Part shown: positions 25,963 through 35,303 of the stretch, in pieces
Layout of the letters: each line of letters starts with the position of its first letter
Position numbering within the stretch: the first letter of the stretch is position 1
Assembly: GCF_001494635.1 (NCBI RefSeq)
Contig: NZ_LOJF01000010.1
Span: 1-64,000, forward strand
Source of the DNA: Tractidigestivibacter scatoligenes
Lineage (GTDB): Bacteria > Actinomycetota > Coriobacteriia > Coriobacteriales > Atopobiaceae
DNA length: 64,000 nt
Reading direction: 5' to 3'
Program-made: the position numbers and the translations under genes
The notes under the pieces: model-generated
Seen by the model: the letters and a program-made list of their open reading frames with translations, nothing else
Database searches by the model: none
Told to the model about the DNA's origin: nothing

Positions 25963-27681
25963 CTACGCCGCAAGCCCTGCTATAACGCTCACCATCGCGA
26001 TAATGACGCCCACGATCGACTCGCCGCCCAGCACGCCAGAGGCAATGACCACGCCTGCCTCCTGCCCGTCGGCGTCGCGCGCGGCGCGCTCGTCCGCGGG
26101 CAGGCTGGCCGTGCGCGAGGCACGAACGCGGTCAATCGCCCACTTGAGCGCCGCGCCCAGCGCAGCTGTGAACGACATGTAGAACGGCAGATAGACGCCA
26201 AGTCCCAGCATCATTGCCGGCAGCCCGGCCCAGTAGAGCGCGATGCCCGCCGCAAGGCCAATCACAAACGCAGGGACGCTGGGGATGCCCGAGACCATCG
26301 TGGCCACGACGCTTGCCTGTGCCGAGACAAACTCCTTGCCAAGCCCAAAGGCGTCGGGCCCATAGGCCTCAACAAGCGCCATCATGACGGCTGCAGAGAC
26401 CACGGCCCCCAGTACGCCGCCAATCGCCTGGCCCAGCCACTGGGCGCGCGAATCGGTGCCAAGGATGCTTCCTGCCTTGAAGTCGTTCATCACGTCGCCG
26501 GCAAGCCCGCAGGCAACGGCCACCACGCCGGCAATGAAGAAGAGCTGCACCTTTCGTACCTGCGCAAACGCCGAGACAAGCAACAGCACGATAAGGCCAA
26601 AGATCTCCATGGGGTCGATGCCCGTCTGTCCGCACGACTGCGCGCTCATCGCGGTGGTCACAAAGGCGAGAAGCACCACCGCAACGCTCACCACCGGAGG
26701 AAGTCCAAGCCCCATGCACATGAGAACCACGATGGCGGCGACAATCACCGCAAACGTGCCGGCGTCGGTGTGCACGCTGCCAGTGACCAGCGACTCGGCC
26801 GCGCCCGCGCCATCGCTATCGCTGCCCGTGCCGTTACCGGCGCCCCGCACGCCGCGCACGATGTCCGCAAGCTGCGGCACGATGTCCTTTGCCACCACGG
26901 CAAGGCCTGCGCCCATCATGAGTCCCATGCCCAGGCTCTTCACGATGCCCTGTGCGGCGTCAACGGCCCAAAGTCCCGCGGCGCTGCCTGCAACCACAAT
27001 GCCAAAGTTGGCGAGAAGGGCGCCCGCAAACCACCAGGCCACGGCCACGCCGCCCACGAGAAAGCCCACCGAGAGCATCATGGGTGAGTTGTATATGCCA
27101 AAGCTCACGCCGGGGATGGGAAGCGCGGCCAGCATGGTGGGCACGGCGCCAAGTGCGTCGCGCAGCACGGCGTAAACGCCGGCGAGTCCCATCGATGCAA
27201 AGAGGCGGCGCCCGGTCTTGCCGCCGGCCTCGGTCGCGCGCAGGGTCTGCGCAGCAGAGGCGCCCATGGGAAACTCCAGGTTCGTATCAACAATGAAGTG
27301 CCGGTGGATGATTGCCGTGGCAACAAGGCCCAGGCCCGTGCCGGCAAGCGCCACGACGAGCATCTGCGCAAAGCCCACCTCGTCGGCGTATCCCAGCATC
27401 CATGCGCCGGGAATGGTGAAGGCCAGTCCGCCCGCAACCATGGCGCCAGCAGACATGATGGTGTGTGTGACGTTTGCCTCGTTCAGGCTGGCGTTGCCCA
27501 GAAGCTTGAGGAAGAAGAGCGAGACGATTGCCGCAAACACGATTGGCCATGGCAACGCGCCAAGCTTGAGTGCCGTGTAGGCCGAGGAGGCGGTGATAAT
27601 GACGCAGCCAATGCAGCCAATAACGACGCCGCGCGCCGTCAGCTGCCCGCGCCACGAGGCGCGGCCAGAAGTCTTGTCCAT
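25963..27681 (-). CDS. OPT family oligopeptide/metal-chelate transporter
   Basis: 572 residues, about 14-16 hydrophobic segments. The N-terminal core RGVVIGCIGCVIITASSAYTALKL, then NLEFPMGASAAQTLRA and GLGLPPVVSV...SAQSCGQTGIDPMEIFG are typical of prokaryotic OPT (EspB/YSL-like) proteins that take up peptides or siderophore-like chelates by proton symport. Start ATG follows AAAGGAGAACAAC. Apparently monocistronic; divergent from coaX. Confidence 0.88.
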   Translation of the reverse strand: MDKTSGRASWRGQLTARGVVIGCIGCVIITASSAYTALKLGALPWPIVFAAIVSLFFLKLLGNASLNEANVTHTIMSAGAMVAGGLAFTIPGAWMLGYADEVGFAQMLVVALAGTGLGLVATAIIHRHFIVDTNLEFPMGASAAQTLRATEAGGKTGRRLFASMGLAGVYAVLRDALGAVPTMLAALPIPGVSFGIYNSPMMLSVGFLVGGVAVAWWFAGALLANFGIVVAGSAAGLWAVDAAQGIVKSLGMGLMMGAGLAVVAKDIVPQLADIVRGVRGAGNGTGSDSDGAGAAESLVTGSVHTDAGTFAVIVAAIVVLMCMGLGLPPVVSVAVVLLAFVTTAMSAQSCGQTGIDPMEIFGLIVLLLVSAFAQVRKVQLFFIAGVVAVACGLAGDVMNDFKAGSILGTDSRAQWLGQAIGGVLGAVVSAAVMMALVEAYGPDAFGLGKEFVSAQASVVATMVSGIPSVPAFVIGLAAGIALYWAGLPAMMLGLGVYLPFYMSFTAALGAALKWAIDRVRASRTASLPADERAARDADGQEAGVVIASGVLGGESIVGVIIAMVSVIAGLAA

Positions 27682-27829
27682 GTTGTTCTCCTTTGTGTAT
27701 ATCCGCTCCCCCTGGTGGCCGGCGGTTGCGTGCCGAGGAGTCGGGTTACCGGTGCCGCGCGCCGGACATGCGCGCGGACTTGCTAGAGTATAGCGAATGG
27801 CCTCTGCGGCGTCGTCGAAGGGAGCGCAC

Positions 27830-28726
27830 ATGAGAAAGGGCGAGCAGGCCGAGTGGGCTAGGCAAGCCGAGTCCACGGCAGGCGAGAGGCGCTGTGTCCT
27901 TGCGGTTGACGTGGGCAACACGTCAACCGGCTTCGGGCTCTTCTCGGCAGATGCTGGCGAGACGGACGAGCCGCTTGGTACCTGGGAGCTCACCACGCCC
28001 GAGAAACTCACGGCCGACGAGGCTCGCATGCAGGTGGCGCAGGTCCTGGGCGTGCTTGCTCGCGACGTTGCCGAGCAGCGCTTGCTTGCTCCGGAGCGCG
28101 CGGCGACCTTTGCCGAGCCACCGCTCGACGCGGTTCTCTCCTGCGTGGTGCCATCGTTAACGGAGGCCTGGTCGGCGGCCCTGGCAACGGCCTGTCGCAC
28201 GCGACCCGTGGTGGTGGGCCCCGGACTCAAGACGGGGCTGCGCATGCGCTACAGCGACCCTGCCGAGGTTGGGCCTGACCGCATAGCAGACGTGGTAGCT
28301 GCACGTGCCACGTACGGGGCTCCAGTTGTTGCGGTGGACTTTGGTACCACCATGAACATCGAGGTCATTGATGCCGAGGGGGTGTTTCTCGGCGGAATCA
28401 TCGCGCCGGGGCTTGCGCTTGGGGCACAGGCGCTCTCCCGCGCCGCAGCCCGCCTGCCCGTGATCGAGCTGCATGCGCCCAAGGCGGCCATCGGCCGCTC
28501 CACGCGCGAGGCCATGCAGTCTGGCGTGGTCTTTGGCGAGGTGGCTCGCGTCGATGGTCTTCTCGACCGCATCTTTGCCGAGCTTGGTGGGCAGACCTGC
28601 GTCGTGCTTACGGGAAGCGGCGCCAATCGCGTGGCTCCCCTTATGTCGCATGCGGCCGTGGTGGACGAGACCCTCACGTTGCGCGGGCTGCACCAGCTGC
28701 GCCTTGGGGTCGTCCGCAGGGGATAG
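27830..28726 (+). CDS. coaX: Type III pantothenate kinase
   Basis: 298 residues. First step of coenzyme A synthesis, ATP-dependent phosphorylation of pantothenate. Motifs of the ASKHA fold: VDVGNTSTGFGLF (phosphate 1), GPDRIADVVAA, VDFGTTMNIEVID, GGIIAPGLALGAQAL and TGSGAN. The ATG five bases after AAGGGAG is preferred over an in-frame ATG 11 codons earlier. A TAGAGT -10-like box lies near 27784. Confidence 0.95.
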   Translation: MRKGEQAEWARQAESTAGERRCVLAVDVGNTSTGFGLFSADAGETDEPLGTWELTTPEKLTADEARMQVAQVLGVLARDVAEQRLLAPERAATFAEPPLDAVLSCVVPSLTEAWSAALATACRTRPVVVGPGLKTGLRMRYSDPAEVGPDRIADVVAARATYGAPVVAVDFGTTMNIEVIDAEGVFLGGIIAPGLALGAQALSRAAARLPVIELHAPKAAIGRSTREAMQSGVVFGEVARVDGLLDRIFAELGGQTCVVLTGSGANRVAPLMSHAAVVDETLTLRGLHQLRLGVVRRG

Positions 28727-28760
28727 CCCGGGTAGCTGGCAGTTTGCGCCTGCGCACAAG

Positions 28761-28794
28761 GACGGCCCGGGCGGGCAATCCCGTCCGGGCCGTC
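28761..28794 (+). terminator. Hairpin after coaX
   Basis: GACGGCCCGG...CCGGGCCGTC stem with an inner GGG/CCC pair and CAAT loop, 34 bases after the coaX stop. Strong stem but no T-run. Confidence 0.65.
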
Positions 28795-28846
28795 GCGAGT
28801 CGCCTACGGGTTTCTCGCCTGTGTGCTCTTCGCTTGTGGTCAGCGT

Positions 28847-29032
28847 CTAGTAGCGCGGATAGAGCATGGTGGGGTAGGTGGTCACGTTCTCCTGTGGGCC
28901 GTGCTGGCCGCGCACCTTGTTCACGATTGCCTGTGCCACCGCTGCCACCAGCACGGCACTAAAGAGCAGGGCGATCATGATGAGAAACACGATGAAGATG
29001 ATGAGCGGACTGGACGTGGAAATGCTGGGCAT
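28847..29032 (-). CDS. Small single-span membrane protein, unknown function
   Basis: 61 residues. A hydrophobic segment spans about residues 8-36 (PLIIFIVFLIMIALLFSAVLV), followed by a polar tail ending TMLYPRY. AGGTGA precedes the ATG by eight bases. No recognised family. It could be a real small membrane protein; support is the ribosome site and the composition only. Confidence 0.55.
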   Translation of the reverse strand: MPSISTSSPLIIFIVFLIMIALLFSAVLVAAVAQAIVNKVRGQHGPQENVTTYPTMLYPRY

Positions 29033-29231
29033 ATGCCGTCACCTGCAACTTTCTTGAACGGCCTTCAGTTTTGACAGCTTATTTGTAACACGTTGGCAAC
29101 ATTGTTTCAAGTGTGTTTCGCGATTCTGCACAGGGCGCGGGCGTTGTGGCTGGCGTAAGCCCCTTGGCCTAAAGGGGTAGGATTTCCCGTAATGGGTGGA
29201 TGCCCCGTTGGCGTCCCGAAGGGAAGGTCCC

Positions 29232-29492
29232 ATGATTACGTTTCTTCTCGCATCGTTCTTCGCCATTCTGTTTGCGCCGGTCATGCTGGCCGTCCTGGCG
29301 GTTTGGCTTGTGTTTGCCCTTGTCGTGGGCATATTTCGCATCCTTGGCTGGGCGATAGGAGCGGGGCTTCGCGTGTTCTGGTGGCTGTTCCTCGCATCGC
29401 TGGTGCTTGGGCTTATCGGCTTTGCGCCGGCTGTGCTTGTTGCCATCATCGCAGCCGTTATTGCCTGCACGCACCCCACGCGCATAGGGTAG
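29232..29492 (+). CDS. Small hydrophobic membrane protein, unknown function
   Basis: 86 residues, almost entirely hydrophobic with two or three predicted membrane helices (ITFLLASFFAILFAPVML; WLVFALVVGIF; FLASLVLGLIGFAPAVLV). Start ATG follows GAAGGGAAGG. It lies 17 bases before the amylase gene, so the two may share a transcript. Confidence 0.65.
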   Translation: MITFLLASFFAILFAPVMLAVLAVWLVFALVVGIFRILGWAIGAGLRVFWWLFLASLVLGLIGFAPAVLVAIIAAVIACTHPTRIG

Positions 29493-29509
29493 GTGCGGCA
29501 GCTGCACTT

Positions 29510-31105
29510 ATGAACGGCACGATGCTCCAAGGCTTCTCGTGGTACCTTGACGCGGACGGCGGACACTGGCGCCGCCTGGCCGAGGATGCCCAGCTCTTTG
29601 CCGACAATGGCATCACCGCCGTGTGGCTGCCGCCCGCCTACAAGGGCATGGCCGGTGCAAACGACGTTGGCTATGGCGTGTACGACACCTATGACCTGGG
29701 CGAATTTGACCAGAAGGGCTCTGTGCGCACCAAGTACGGCACGCGGGAGGAGTACCTGGCCGCCATCGACGCGATTCACGCAGCGGGCATGCAGGCTCTG
29801 GCCGACGTGGTTCTCGACCACCGCATGGGCGCCGACGGAACGGAGCGCGTGCGCGCGACCGAGGTGGCCTCGTACAACCGCGAGCAGCCCGTCTCGGCGC
29901 CTCGCGACATCACGGCCTGGACTCGCTTCGACTTTCCCGGACGCGGCAACAGGTACTCTGACTTCAAGTGGAACTGGACCTGTTTCCACGGTGTGGACTA
30001 TGACGAGGCAACGCACGCGAACGCCATCTACCTCTTTGACGGCAAGCACTGGAGCGAGCAGGTAGACCACCATGACAACGGCAACTACGACTACCTCATG
30101 GGCTGCGACGTGGACGAGATGTACCAACCCGTCTACGACGAGCTGCTGCGCTGGGGCGAGTGGTATCTCTCGACCTGTGACCTCGACGGCTTTAGGCTGG
30201 ACGCGCTCAAGCACATGGACCGCCAGTTCTTTCTCCGCTGGCTGCCGGCGCTGCGCCAGGAGTTTGGCAAGGAGCTTTTCACGGTGGGGGAGTACTGGTC
30301 GCCGGATGTAGGTGAGCTTAAGGCCTACCTTGGCTCTGAGCGCGCGATGAGTCTCTTTGACGTGCCGCTCCACTACCACCTGTACCAGGCGTCCTGCTCG
30401 TTTGGCACCTTTGACCTGCGACGCCTCTTCGACGGTACGCTTGTGGGCGCCGATCCCACGCGCGCCGTGACCTTTGTCGAGAACCACGACACCCAGCCTG
30501 GCCAGGCACTTCAGTCCTTTGTGCAGAGCTGGTTCAAGCCCTCAGCGTACGCGCTCATCCTGCTGCGCGAGGCGGGCTACCCGTGCGTCTTCTACGGTGA
30601 CCTCTTTGGCATGCCCAACGACGGCAACATTCCCGCCGTGCGCGAGCTGCCGCTGTTGATGGAGCTGCGACGTCGCTTTGCCTACGGGCCGCAGCACGAC
30701 TACCTCGACGACCCGGATGTTGTTGGCTGGACGCGCGAGGGCGACGGGCGCCATGGCGGCTCGGGTGTGGCGTGCGTGCTCACCGATTGCGCGGGCGGAG
30801 CAAAGCGCATGTACGTGGGGTCGCGCCACGCCGGCGAGCGGTGGGTCTCGGTGCTTGGCGGGGAGTCCGACGCCAGCGTGGGGGACGACGGATGCGCTGA
30901 GTTTGTCTGCAAGGGCGGGGGCCTCTCGGTGTACCTGCCCGAGGACACGGCGGGCGTGCTCGAGAACGACATCGTGCGCTACGGGCGCGACGTGCCTGCA
31001 GACCTGGGAGCGCACCTGCCGCCGCCCACCGAGGAGGAGCAGCGCGAGGCAGACCGCATCAGGCACGACGCCGAGCGCTACTCGTCCAGCCAGGCGAGCA
31101 GGTAG
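29510..31105 (+). CDS. Cytoplasmic alpha-amylase (GH13)
   Basis: 531 residues, no signal peptide, so intracellular; acts on malto-oligosaccharides or glycogen. It begins MNGTMLQGFSWYLDADGGHW, which is typical of the GH13_5 cytoplasmic amylases. Conserved regions: ADVVLDHRMG (I), DGFRLDALKHM with the nucleophile Asp (II), FTVGEYWS with the acid Glu (III) and FVENHDTQPG with the stabiliser Asp (IV). The calcium-type insertion VDYDEATHANAIYLF is present. The C-terminus has an extra acidic/charged tail. Only a distant GGTAGGTG precedes the ATG. Its 3' end overlaps the convergent DUF3810 gene by 28 bases. Confidence 0.93.
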   Translation: MNGTMLQGFSWYLDADGGHWRRLAEDAQLFADNGITAVWLPPAYKGMAGANDVGYGVYDTYDLGEFDQKGSVRTKYGTREEYLAAIDAIHAAGMQALADVVLDHRMGADGTERVRATEVASYNREQPVSAPRDITAWTRFDFPGRGNRYSDFKWNWTCFHGVDYDEATHANAIYLFDGKHWSEQVDHHDNGNYDYLMGCDVDEMYQPVYDELLRWGEWYLSTCDLDGFRLDALKHMDRQFFLRWLPALRQEFGKELFTVGEYWSPDVGELKAYLGSERAMSLFDVPLHYHLYQASCSFGTFDLRRLFDGTLVGADPTRAVTFVENHDTQPGQALQSFVQSWFKPSAYALILLREAGYPCVFYGDLFGMPNDGNIPAVRELPLLMELRRRFAYGPQHDYLDDPDVVGWTREGDGRHGGSGVACVLTDCAGGAKRMYVGSRHAGERWVSVLGGESDASVGDDGCAEFVCKGGGLSVYLPEDTAGVLENDIVRYGRDVPADLGAHLPPPTEEEQREADRIRHDAERYSSSQASR

Positions 31106-32196
31106 TCAACAACCAGGCCGTACGAGCGCACGCCGTCCTTCTCGCCAAAGCTCTTGAGGTAGGTGTCGTTGACCGTGGTGCCCACGTCCTCGAAGGGACC
31201 TTCGAAGGCCTGGTAGTGCTTCTGGGTGGCGGCGCGGTCTTGCAGCACGAGTGCCACGCCAGCGCCGTTTGCACCTGAGAGCGCGTCCGAGACCAGCCGC
31301 TGTGCGCGCTCTGGGTCTTGCGTCAGCAGGGCGTTCACGCAGTAGTTGAAGGCGGAGTAGTAGCCTGAGTACGAGAAGCGCACGTCATCGCTGGCAGAGC
31401 AGGCGAGAAACGCCGAGAAGTTGGCCTCCTGCTCGCTGGCTATGCCCAGGCGGTGCGCCGCTTCGTGGCACATCGTGAAGGGGAGCTCGGCGGCTGCGGT
31501 GTGAAGGGGCACACTCGACTCCGCGGTTGCGGCCCAGAAGATTCCCGTGTGGCCGCTGTAGAGCAGGGGCTCGCCAAAGAGCAGGAGAGACTTCACGGGG
31601 GCGGTGCTGCCTGAGAAGACCTCGTAGCGCTGCGAGAGCGGTGCGTACGATGCTCCGGCGATGCGTGCCAGCTCGTAGAAGTCCTGGTGGGAGAGGGTGC
31701 CGTCCTCCTCGCGCGGGACCAGCTGCGCACGTGAGGCCGCCTGGTCAAGGTAGTACGAGGTGGCGTCCGCAAGCTGGTCCTCGCTGTACTGGCCAACCTC
31801 AAGGCCAAGGTCTTGCGAGAGCTCCGGGGCATAGTGGTTGAGCGCCCAGTCGGCGGTGCCCAGGGAAGCCGTTGCGGCCACGACCAGCGCCACAACCGAG
31901 AGCCACGGAAGGAGGCGCTGGTGGCGGCGGATGCGGTGCACCAGCGTCACGATGGCTGCCACCACAAGGGCGGTGGTGAGCCAGTCCCAGATGGCAAAGG
32001 GAGCCACGGAGGTTGCGGTGGCGAGCGCGGACATCAGGGATTTCGAGAGCCGACGGTAGCCGGGGAAGAGGACCGCCTGCAGGTCTGGCTGCGAAAAGAT
32101 GGCCGCGAGTAGCGGGCAGGCTGCCGTCAGGATGGCGGCGGCTATGAGCCGCGCCCTGATAGGCTGGCTGTGCTTCGTCGGGCTCGCCTGTGCCAT
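31078..32196 (-). CDS. DUF3810 family membrane protein with HExxH motif
   Basis: 372 residues. Three N-terminal membrane segments (about 15-33, 60-85, 95-112), then an extracytoplasmic domain with MCHEAAHRLGIASEQEANFSAF, a zinc-metallopeptidase-like HExxH and downstream Glu. This is the DUF3810 pattern; activity and substrate are unproven. Ribosome site AAAGGAGCAGCAG before the ATG. Overlaps the amylase gene tail to tail. Confidence 0.85.
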   Translation of the reverse strand: MAQASPTKHSQPIRARLIAAAILTAACPLLAAIFSQPDLQAVLFPGYRRLSKSLMSALATATSVAPFAIWDWLTTALVVAAIVTLVHRIRRHQRLLPWLSVVALVVAATASLGTADWALNHYAPELSQDLGLEVGQYSEDQLADATSYYLDQAASRAQLVPREEDGTLSHQDFYELARIAGASYAPLSQRYEVFSGSTAPVKSLLLFGEPLLYSGHTGIFWAATAESSVPLHTAAAELPFTMCHEAAHRLGIASEQEANFSAFLACSASDDVRFSYSGYYSAFNYCVNALLTQDPERAQRLVSDALSGANGAGVALVLQDRAATQKHYQAFEGPFEDVGTTVNDTYLKSFGEKDGVRSYGLVVDYLLAWLDE

Positions 32197-32280
32197 CTGC
32201 TGCTCCTTTCATCTTGGTGCTGTCTCTGGTCATATCCTGCCATTCTCGGCGCTGCTCGTGTTGCTTGAGAGCCCCGTGCC

Positions 32281-32355
32281 GCTGTTGTTGAGAACACAGT
32301 CGACAGAATCGGTATCCGACGGGGCTTGAAACGTCGGGATTCTCCTCAACAGTGC
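32281..32355. repeat. 75-bp dispersed repeat, copy A
   Basis: Begins GCTGTTGTTGAGAACA, contains GTCGACAGAATCGG and ends TTCTCCTCAACAGTGC, so the ends are inverted (TGTTGAGAA/TTCTCCTCAACA). The related copy B is at 55192-55267. Confidence 0.75.
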
Positions 32356-32848
32356 ATGGCGAGTCGCGCGCCTCCCCACCGGCGGCGGGCGGACTTCCGG
32401 TTGGCAGCAGTTTTGGTAAGAATCCTTACGTGACTGCGATGCAGTAGTAATTCTCTGACCTGCGGTTTATCAGGCTTCAAACTGCCTTGTACTTGGGGTG
32501 TCCCCGAAAATCCGTAGCCCAACCGTAGATCTCTGCCACCGTTGCGCACTTGGGGTGTCAACACAACCGTTCTGCACTCCGCACCGTCGACGTCGGGCTT
32601 TTTTCGGACAGAATTCACGCCGGGAAAACCGCAGAACGTCCGGTTTCTGCCGGCAGTGCTCCGGGGGTGGAGAAGACGGCTGCATGAGGCAATCCCATCA
32701 CTCCGACAGATGTCGGATTTACGCACGGTGGGGGACGATACGGGCAAAAGCCCAGCACCACACAAAGCTTAACCGCGACCGTGCGTAGTTCTGGGAAGTT
32801 CGGGAGCGCGAGGGGGGATTGGCTGCTGACCTCGAAGTTTGAGGAATA
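32356..32848. other. Gene-free stretch with short repeats
   Basis: No open frame with a ribosome site or recognisable product. ACTTGGGGTGTC occurs twice (32491-32502 and 32548-32559, 57 bases apart). CCGTAGCCCAACCGT (32512-32526) recurs at 63142-63156. GTTCTGC and GCAGAAC arms (32569-32575, 32631-32637) frame further G+C hairpins. Confidence 0.6.
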
Positions 32849-32869
32849 TCTAAGTATGATTGACTTAGA
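32849..32869. promoter_or_regulatory. HAIR-like inverted repeat upstream of hsp20
   Basis: TCTAAGT-N7-ACTTAGA, a perfect 7-7-7 inverted repeat with the geometry of the actinobacterial HspR site (consensus CTTGAGT-N7-ACTCAAG). It lies in an AT-rich promoter region 106 bases before the hsp20 start. HspR control is an inference from spacing and location. Confidence 0.55.
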
Positions 32870-32974
32870 AAATCTTAGATTAAATGTATAAAGAAACCGC
32901 AGCGGGGAACATATAAGAGTGAACCCAAGGAAGCCCAGAGAAAGGGCTTCCACCACATAGAAGGAGTGGTAACG

Positions 32975-33403
32975 ATGGCTGGCATGGTTCCTTATAGTGA
33001 CTACGAGAAGGCACTCCGCAGGGCATGGCCGTTTGGAGCCTTCGACGACTTCTTCGCTCCTCTCGCAGCGATCAGCGCCGATGACGCATTCAAGATGAAC
33101 GTCGAGGACGCGGGCGACAAGTACGTTGTGACCGCGGAGCTCCCGGGCGTCAAGAAGGACGAGGTCGACGTCGAGCTCAACGAGGGCAGGCTCTCCATCT
33201 CAGTGGACAAGAAGGAGTCCGACGAGGAGAAGAACAAGAACTACCTGCAGAAGGAGACCTCGGAGTGGCAGGCAAGCCGTGGCGTGTATCTGAAGGATGC
33301 CGCAACGGATGGTCTCACCGCAAAGATGGATGGCGGTGTCCTTACCGTCAACGTCCCCAAGCAGGCGGAGAAGTCCAACGTCACGAAGGTCGCTATCGAC
33401 TAG
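32975..33403 (+). CDS. Small heat-shock protein (Hsp20/alpha-crystallin family)
   Basis: 142 residues. ATP-independent holdase chaperone. Alpha-crystallin domain from about 40 to 130: DKYVVTAELPGVKKDEVDVEL, then GVYLKDAATDGLTAKMDGGVLTVNVPK with the GVL core. The ATG eight bases after AAGGAG is chosen over a GTG three codons earlier that overlaps it. Highly biased codons. A HAIR-like site lies upstream and a strong terminator follows. Confidence 0.95.
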   Translation: MAGMVPYSDYEKALRRAWPFGAFDDFFAPLAAISADDAFKMNVEDAGDKYVVTAELPGVKKDEVDVELNEGRLSISVDKKESDEEKNKNYLQKETSEWQASRGVYLKDAATDGLTAKMDGGVLTVNVPKQAEKSNVTKVAID

Positions 33404-33440
33404 CAGCGTAGGCTTTATCTCTTGCAGCGCCTAGCGCAAC

Positions 33441-33472
33441 GGCACCCCGGTTTCGGCCGGGGCGCCTTTTTT
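33441..33472 (+). terminator. Terminator after hsp20
   Basis: GGCACCCCGG-TTTCGG-CCGGGGCGCC stem followed by TTTTTT. Confidence 0.93.
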
Positions 33473-33515
33473 GTTGTGTGCCCCTTCCCGGCGCCCCTGA
33501 GGTCCCTCTTGCCCT

Positions 33516-33605
33516 CCTCCTTCTTTAGCGGTTTCTGAGAATCGGGCGCCGTGTTTGACCAGTTGGCGAGCAACTCTATTCTCAAATTCCGATAAAGAAG
33601 GAAGG
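33516..33605. repeat. Imperfect 27-bp inverted repeat, 36-base spacer
   Basis: CCTCCTTCTTTAGCGGTTTC (33516-33535) continuing to TGAGAAT pairs with ATTCTCAAATTCCGATAAAG and AAGGAAGG (33578-33605) with few mismatches. Outside it lie purine-rich GGGCCGAGGAGG direct repeats (33604-33629). No gene is seen between 33404 and 33866. It may be a degenerate non-autonomous element or a promoter-region structure for the radical-SAM gene. Confidence 0.6.
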
Positions 33606-33866
33606 GGCCGAGGAGGGGGCCGAGGAGGGGAAGGGAGAGGGGGTAGGGTCTAGGGTAAGGGGCAAAAGACCAGGGGACCGACGCGGTGCGGGCACTACCG
33701 TCTACCGTTTGCGTGTTGGAATTGAACTTATTTCAAAAAATGGAATCATCTCAAGTGGCTTGGGGGATGATACTCTCTGTTCCAACCCAGGCCCCACGTA
33801 GCGCGCAACAGCGCGGGCGCGAGGGGTTGCCCCGAGAGCGGTTATCCGCAGGAGAAGGAGAGGCTC

Positions 33867-35303
33867 ATGCCCGCGTTCACGTCCATCAAGGCCAAGGCCA
33901 TCGGCATCGCTGTCGACCAGGGTGTCAACATGCTATACGACGACTTCGATGGCAATCTGCCCAAGGTCGAGTCTCTCATCAACAAGTTTGCCGGCTCTGG
34001 CGACTCCATCAACGACGCCCAGCTCAGGCTCTTCAACATGGTCATGGGCTACATGAAGGATCCCACCAACAACTGGCGTCGCCTGGTCGACAACATCATC
34101 AACAACGTGGACAAGGACGTCGTCAAGACGTTCGTGCACAACTTCTTCGTGAACTCGGTGACCATTGGCGGCGCTCGCCAGCGCGAGGTTAACGACACCG
34201 AGGGCTGCAACTGCCCCTGGGCCATCCTCATGGACCCCACCACCCGTTGCAACCTGCACTGCAACGGCTGCTGGGCGGCCAACTACACCAACGCCAACCA
34301 CAAGGACCTCACCTTCGAGGAGCTTGACTCCATCATCACGCAGGGCAAGGACCTGGGCACCTACATCTACCTCTTCACCGGTGGCGAGCCCATGGTGCGC
34401 AAGAACGACCTCATCCGTCTGTGCGAGAAGCACCCGGACTGCTTCTTCTCGGCGTTCACCAATGGCACGCTGGTGGACGAGAAGTTCGCCGACGAGATGC
34501 TCCGCGTGAAGAACTTCATGCCGGCATTCTCCATCGAGGGCTTCGAGGAGGCAACGGACTCCCGCCGTGGCAAGGGCACCTTTGCGCGCGTGACGCACGC
34601 CATGGACATCCTGCGCGAGCGCAAGCTCCCGTTTGGCGCGTCCATGTGCTACACCAGCGCAAACTACGATTCCATCACGAGCGACGAGTACATCCAGTTC
34701 CTGGTGGACAAGGGCGTCCTCTTTGCGTGGATCTTCACCTACATGCCCGTTGGCCTGGGTGCTCCCGTGGAGCTTCTCGCCACCGCCGAGCAGCGTGCCG
34801 GCATGTACGACAAGGTGCGCAAGAACTGGCGCAACAACGTGCCCATCTTCTTCGCGGACTTCTGGAACGACGGCGAGTACACGGGCGGCTGCATTGCCGG
34901 CGCCCGCCGCTACATGCACATCAACGCCGCCGGCGACGTGGAGCCCTGCGCGTTCATCCACTACTCGGACTCCAACATCCGCGAGAAGAGCCTGCTTGAG
35001 TGCTACAAGAGCCCGCTCTTCAAGAGCTACCAGGCGCATCAGCCGTTCAACTCCAACATGCTGAGGCCGTGCCCGCTGCTTGACAACCCCGGCATGCTCT
35101 CCGAGATGGTGCATGAGACCGGAGCCAAGTCCACGGACTACGTGCACCCCGAGGACGTTGACGAGCTCGAGAGCAAGACGCAGGCGGCAGCTGCGGCATG
35201 GGCCGAGAAGTCCGCGCCCATCTGGGCTGCCAGCCCCAAGGGCAGGCTTTCCGATCGTCTCGCCAAAGAGACCGGCGACCCCAACGCCTGGGTGAAGTAC
35301 TAG
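33867..35303 (+). CDS. Radical SAM/SPASM-like protein of unknown substrate
   Basis: 478 residues. A 110-residue N-terminal domain is followed by the radical-SAM core with Cys128-x3-Cys132-x2-Cys135 (TRCNLHCNGCW), GGEPM, and later SIEGFEE and GASMCYTSANY. A C-terminal region with GGCIAGARRYMHINAAGDVEPC, CYKSPLF and LRPCPLLD suggests an auxiliary-cluster (SPASM-like) part. Proteins of this layout modify peptides or lipids, but nothing nearby names the substrate. Start ATG follows GGAGAAGGAGAGG. Apparently monocistronic and with highly biased codons. Confidence 0.88.
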   Translation: MPAFTSIKAKAIGIAVDQGVNMLYDDFDGNLPKVESLINKFAGSGDSINDAQLRLFNMVMGYMKDPTNNWRRLVDNIINNVDKDVVKTFVHNFFVNSVTIGGARQREVNDTEGCNCPWAILMDPTTRCNLHCNGCWAANYTNANHKDLTFEELDSIITQGKDLGTYIYLFTGGEPMVRKNDLIRLCEKHPDCFFSAFTNGTLVDEKFADEMLRVKNFMPAFSIEGFEEATDSRRGKGTFARVTHAMDILRERKLPFGASMCYTSANYDSITSDEYIQFLVDKGVLFAWIFTYMPVGLGAPVELLATAEQRAGMYDKVRKNWRNNVPIFFADFWNDGEYTGGCIAGARRYMHINAAGDVEPCAFIHYSDSNIREKSLLECYKSPLFKSYQAHQPFNSNMLRPCPLLDNPGMLSEMVHETGAKSTDYVHPEDVDELESKTQAAAAAWAEKSAPIWAASPKGRLSDRLAKETGDPNAWVKY

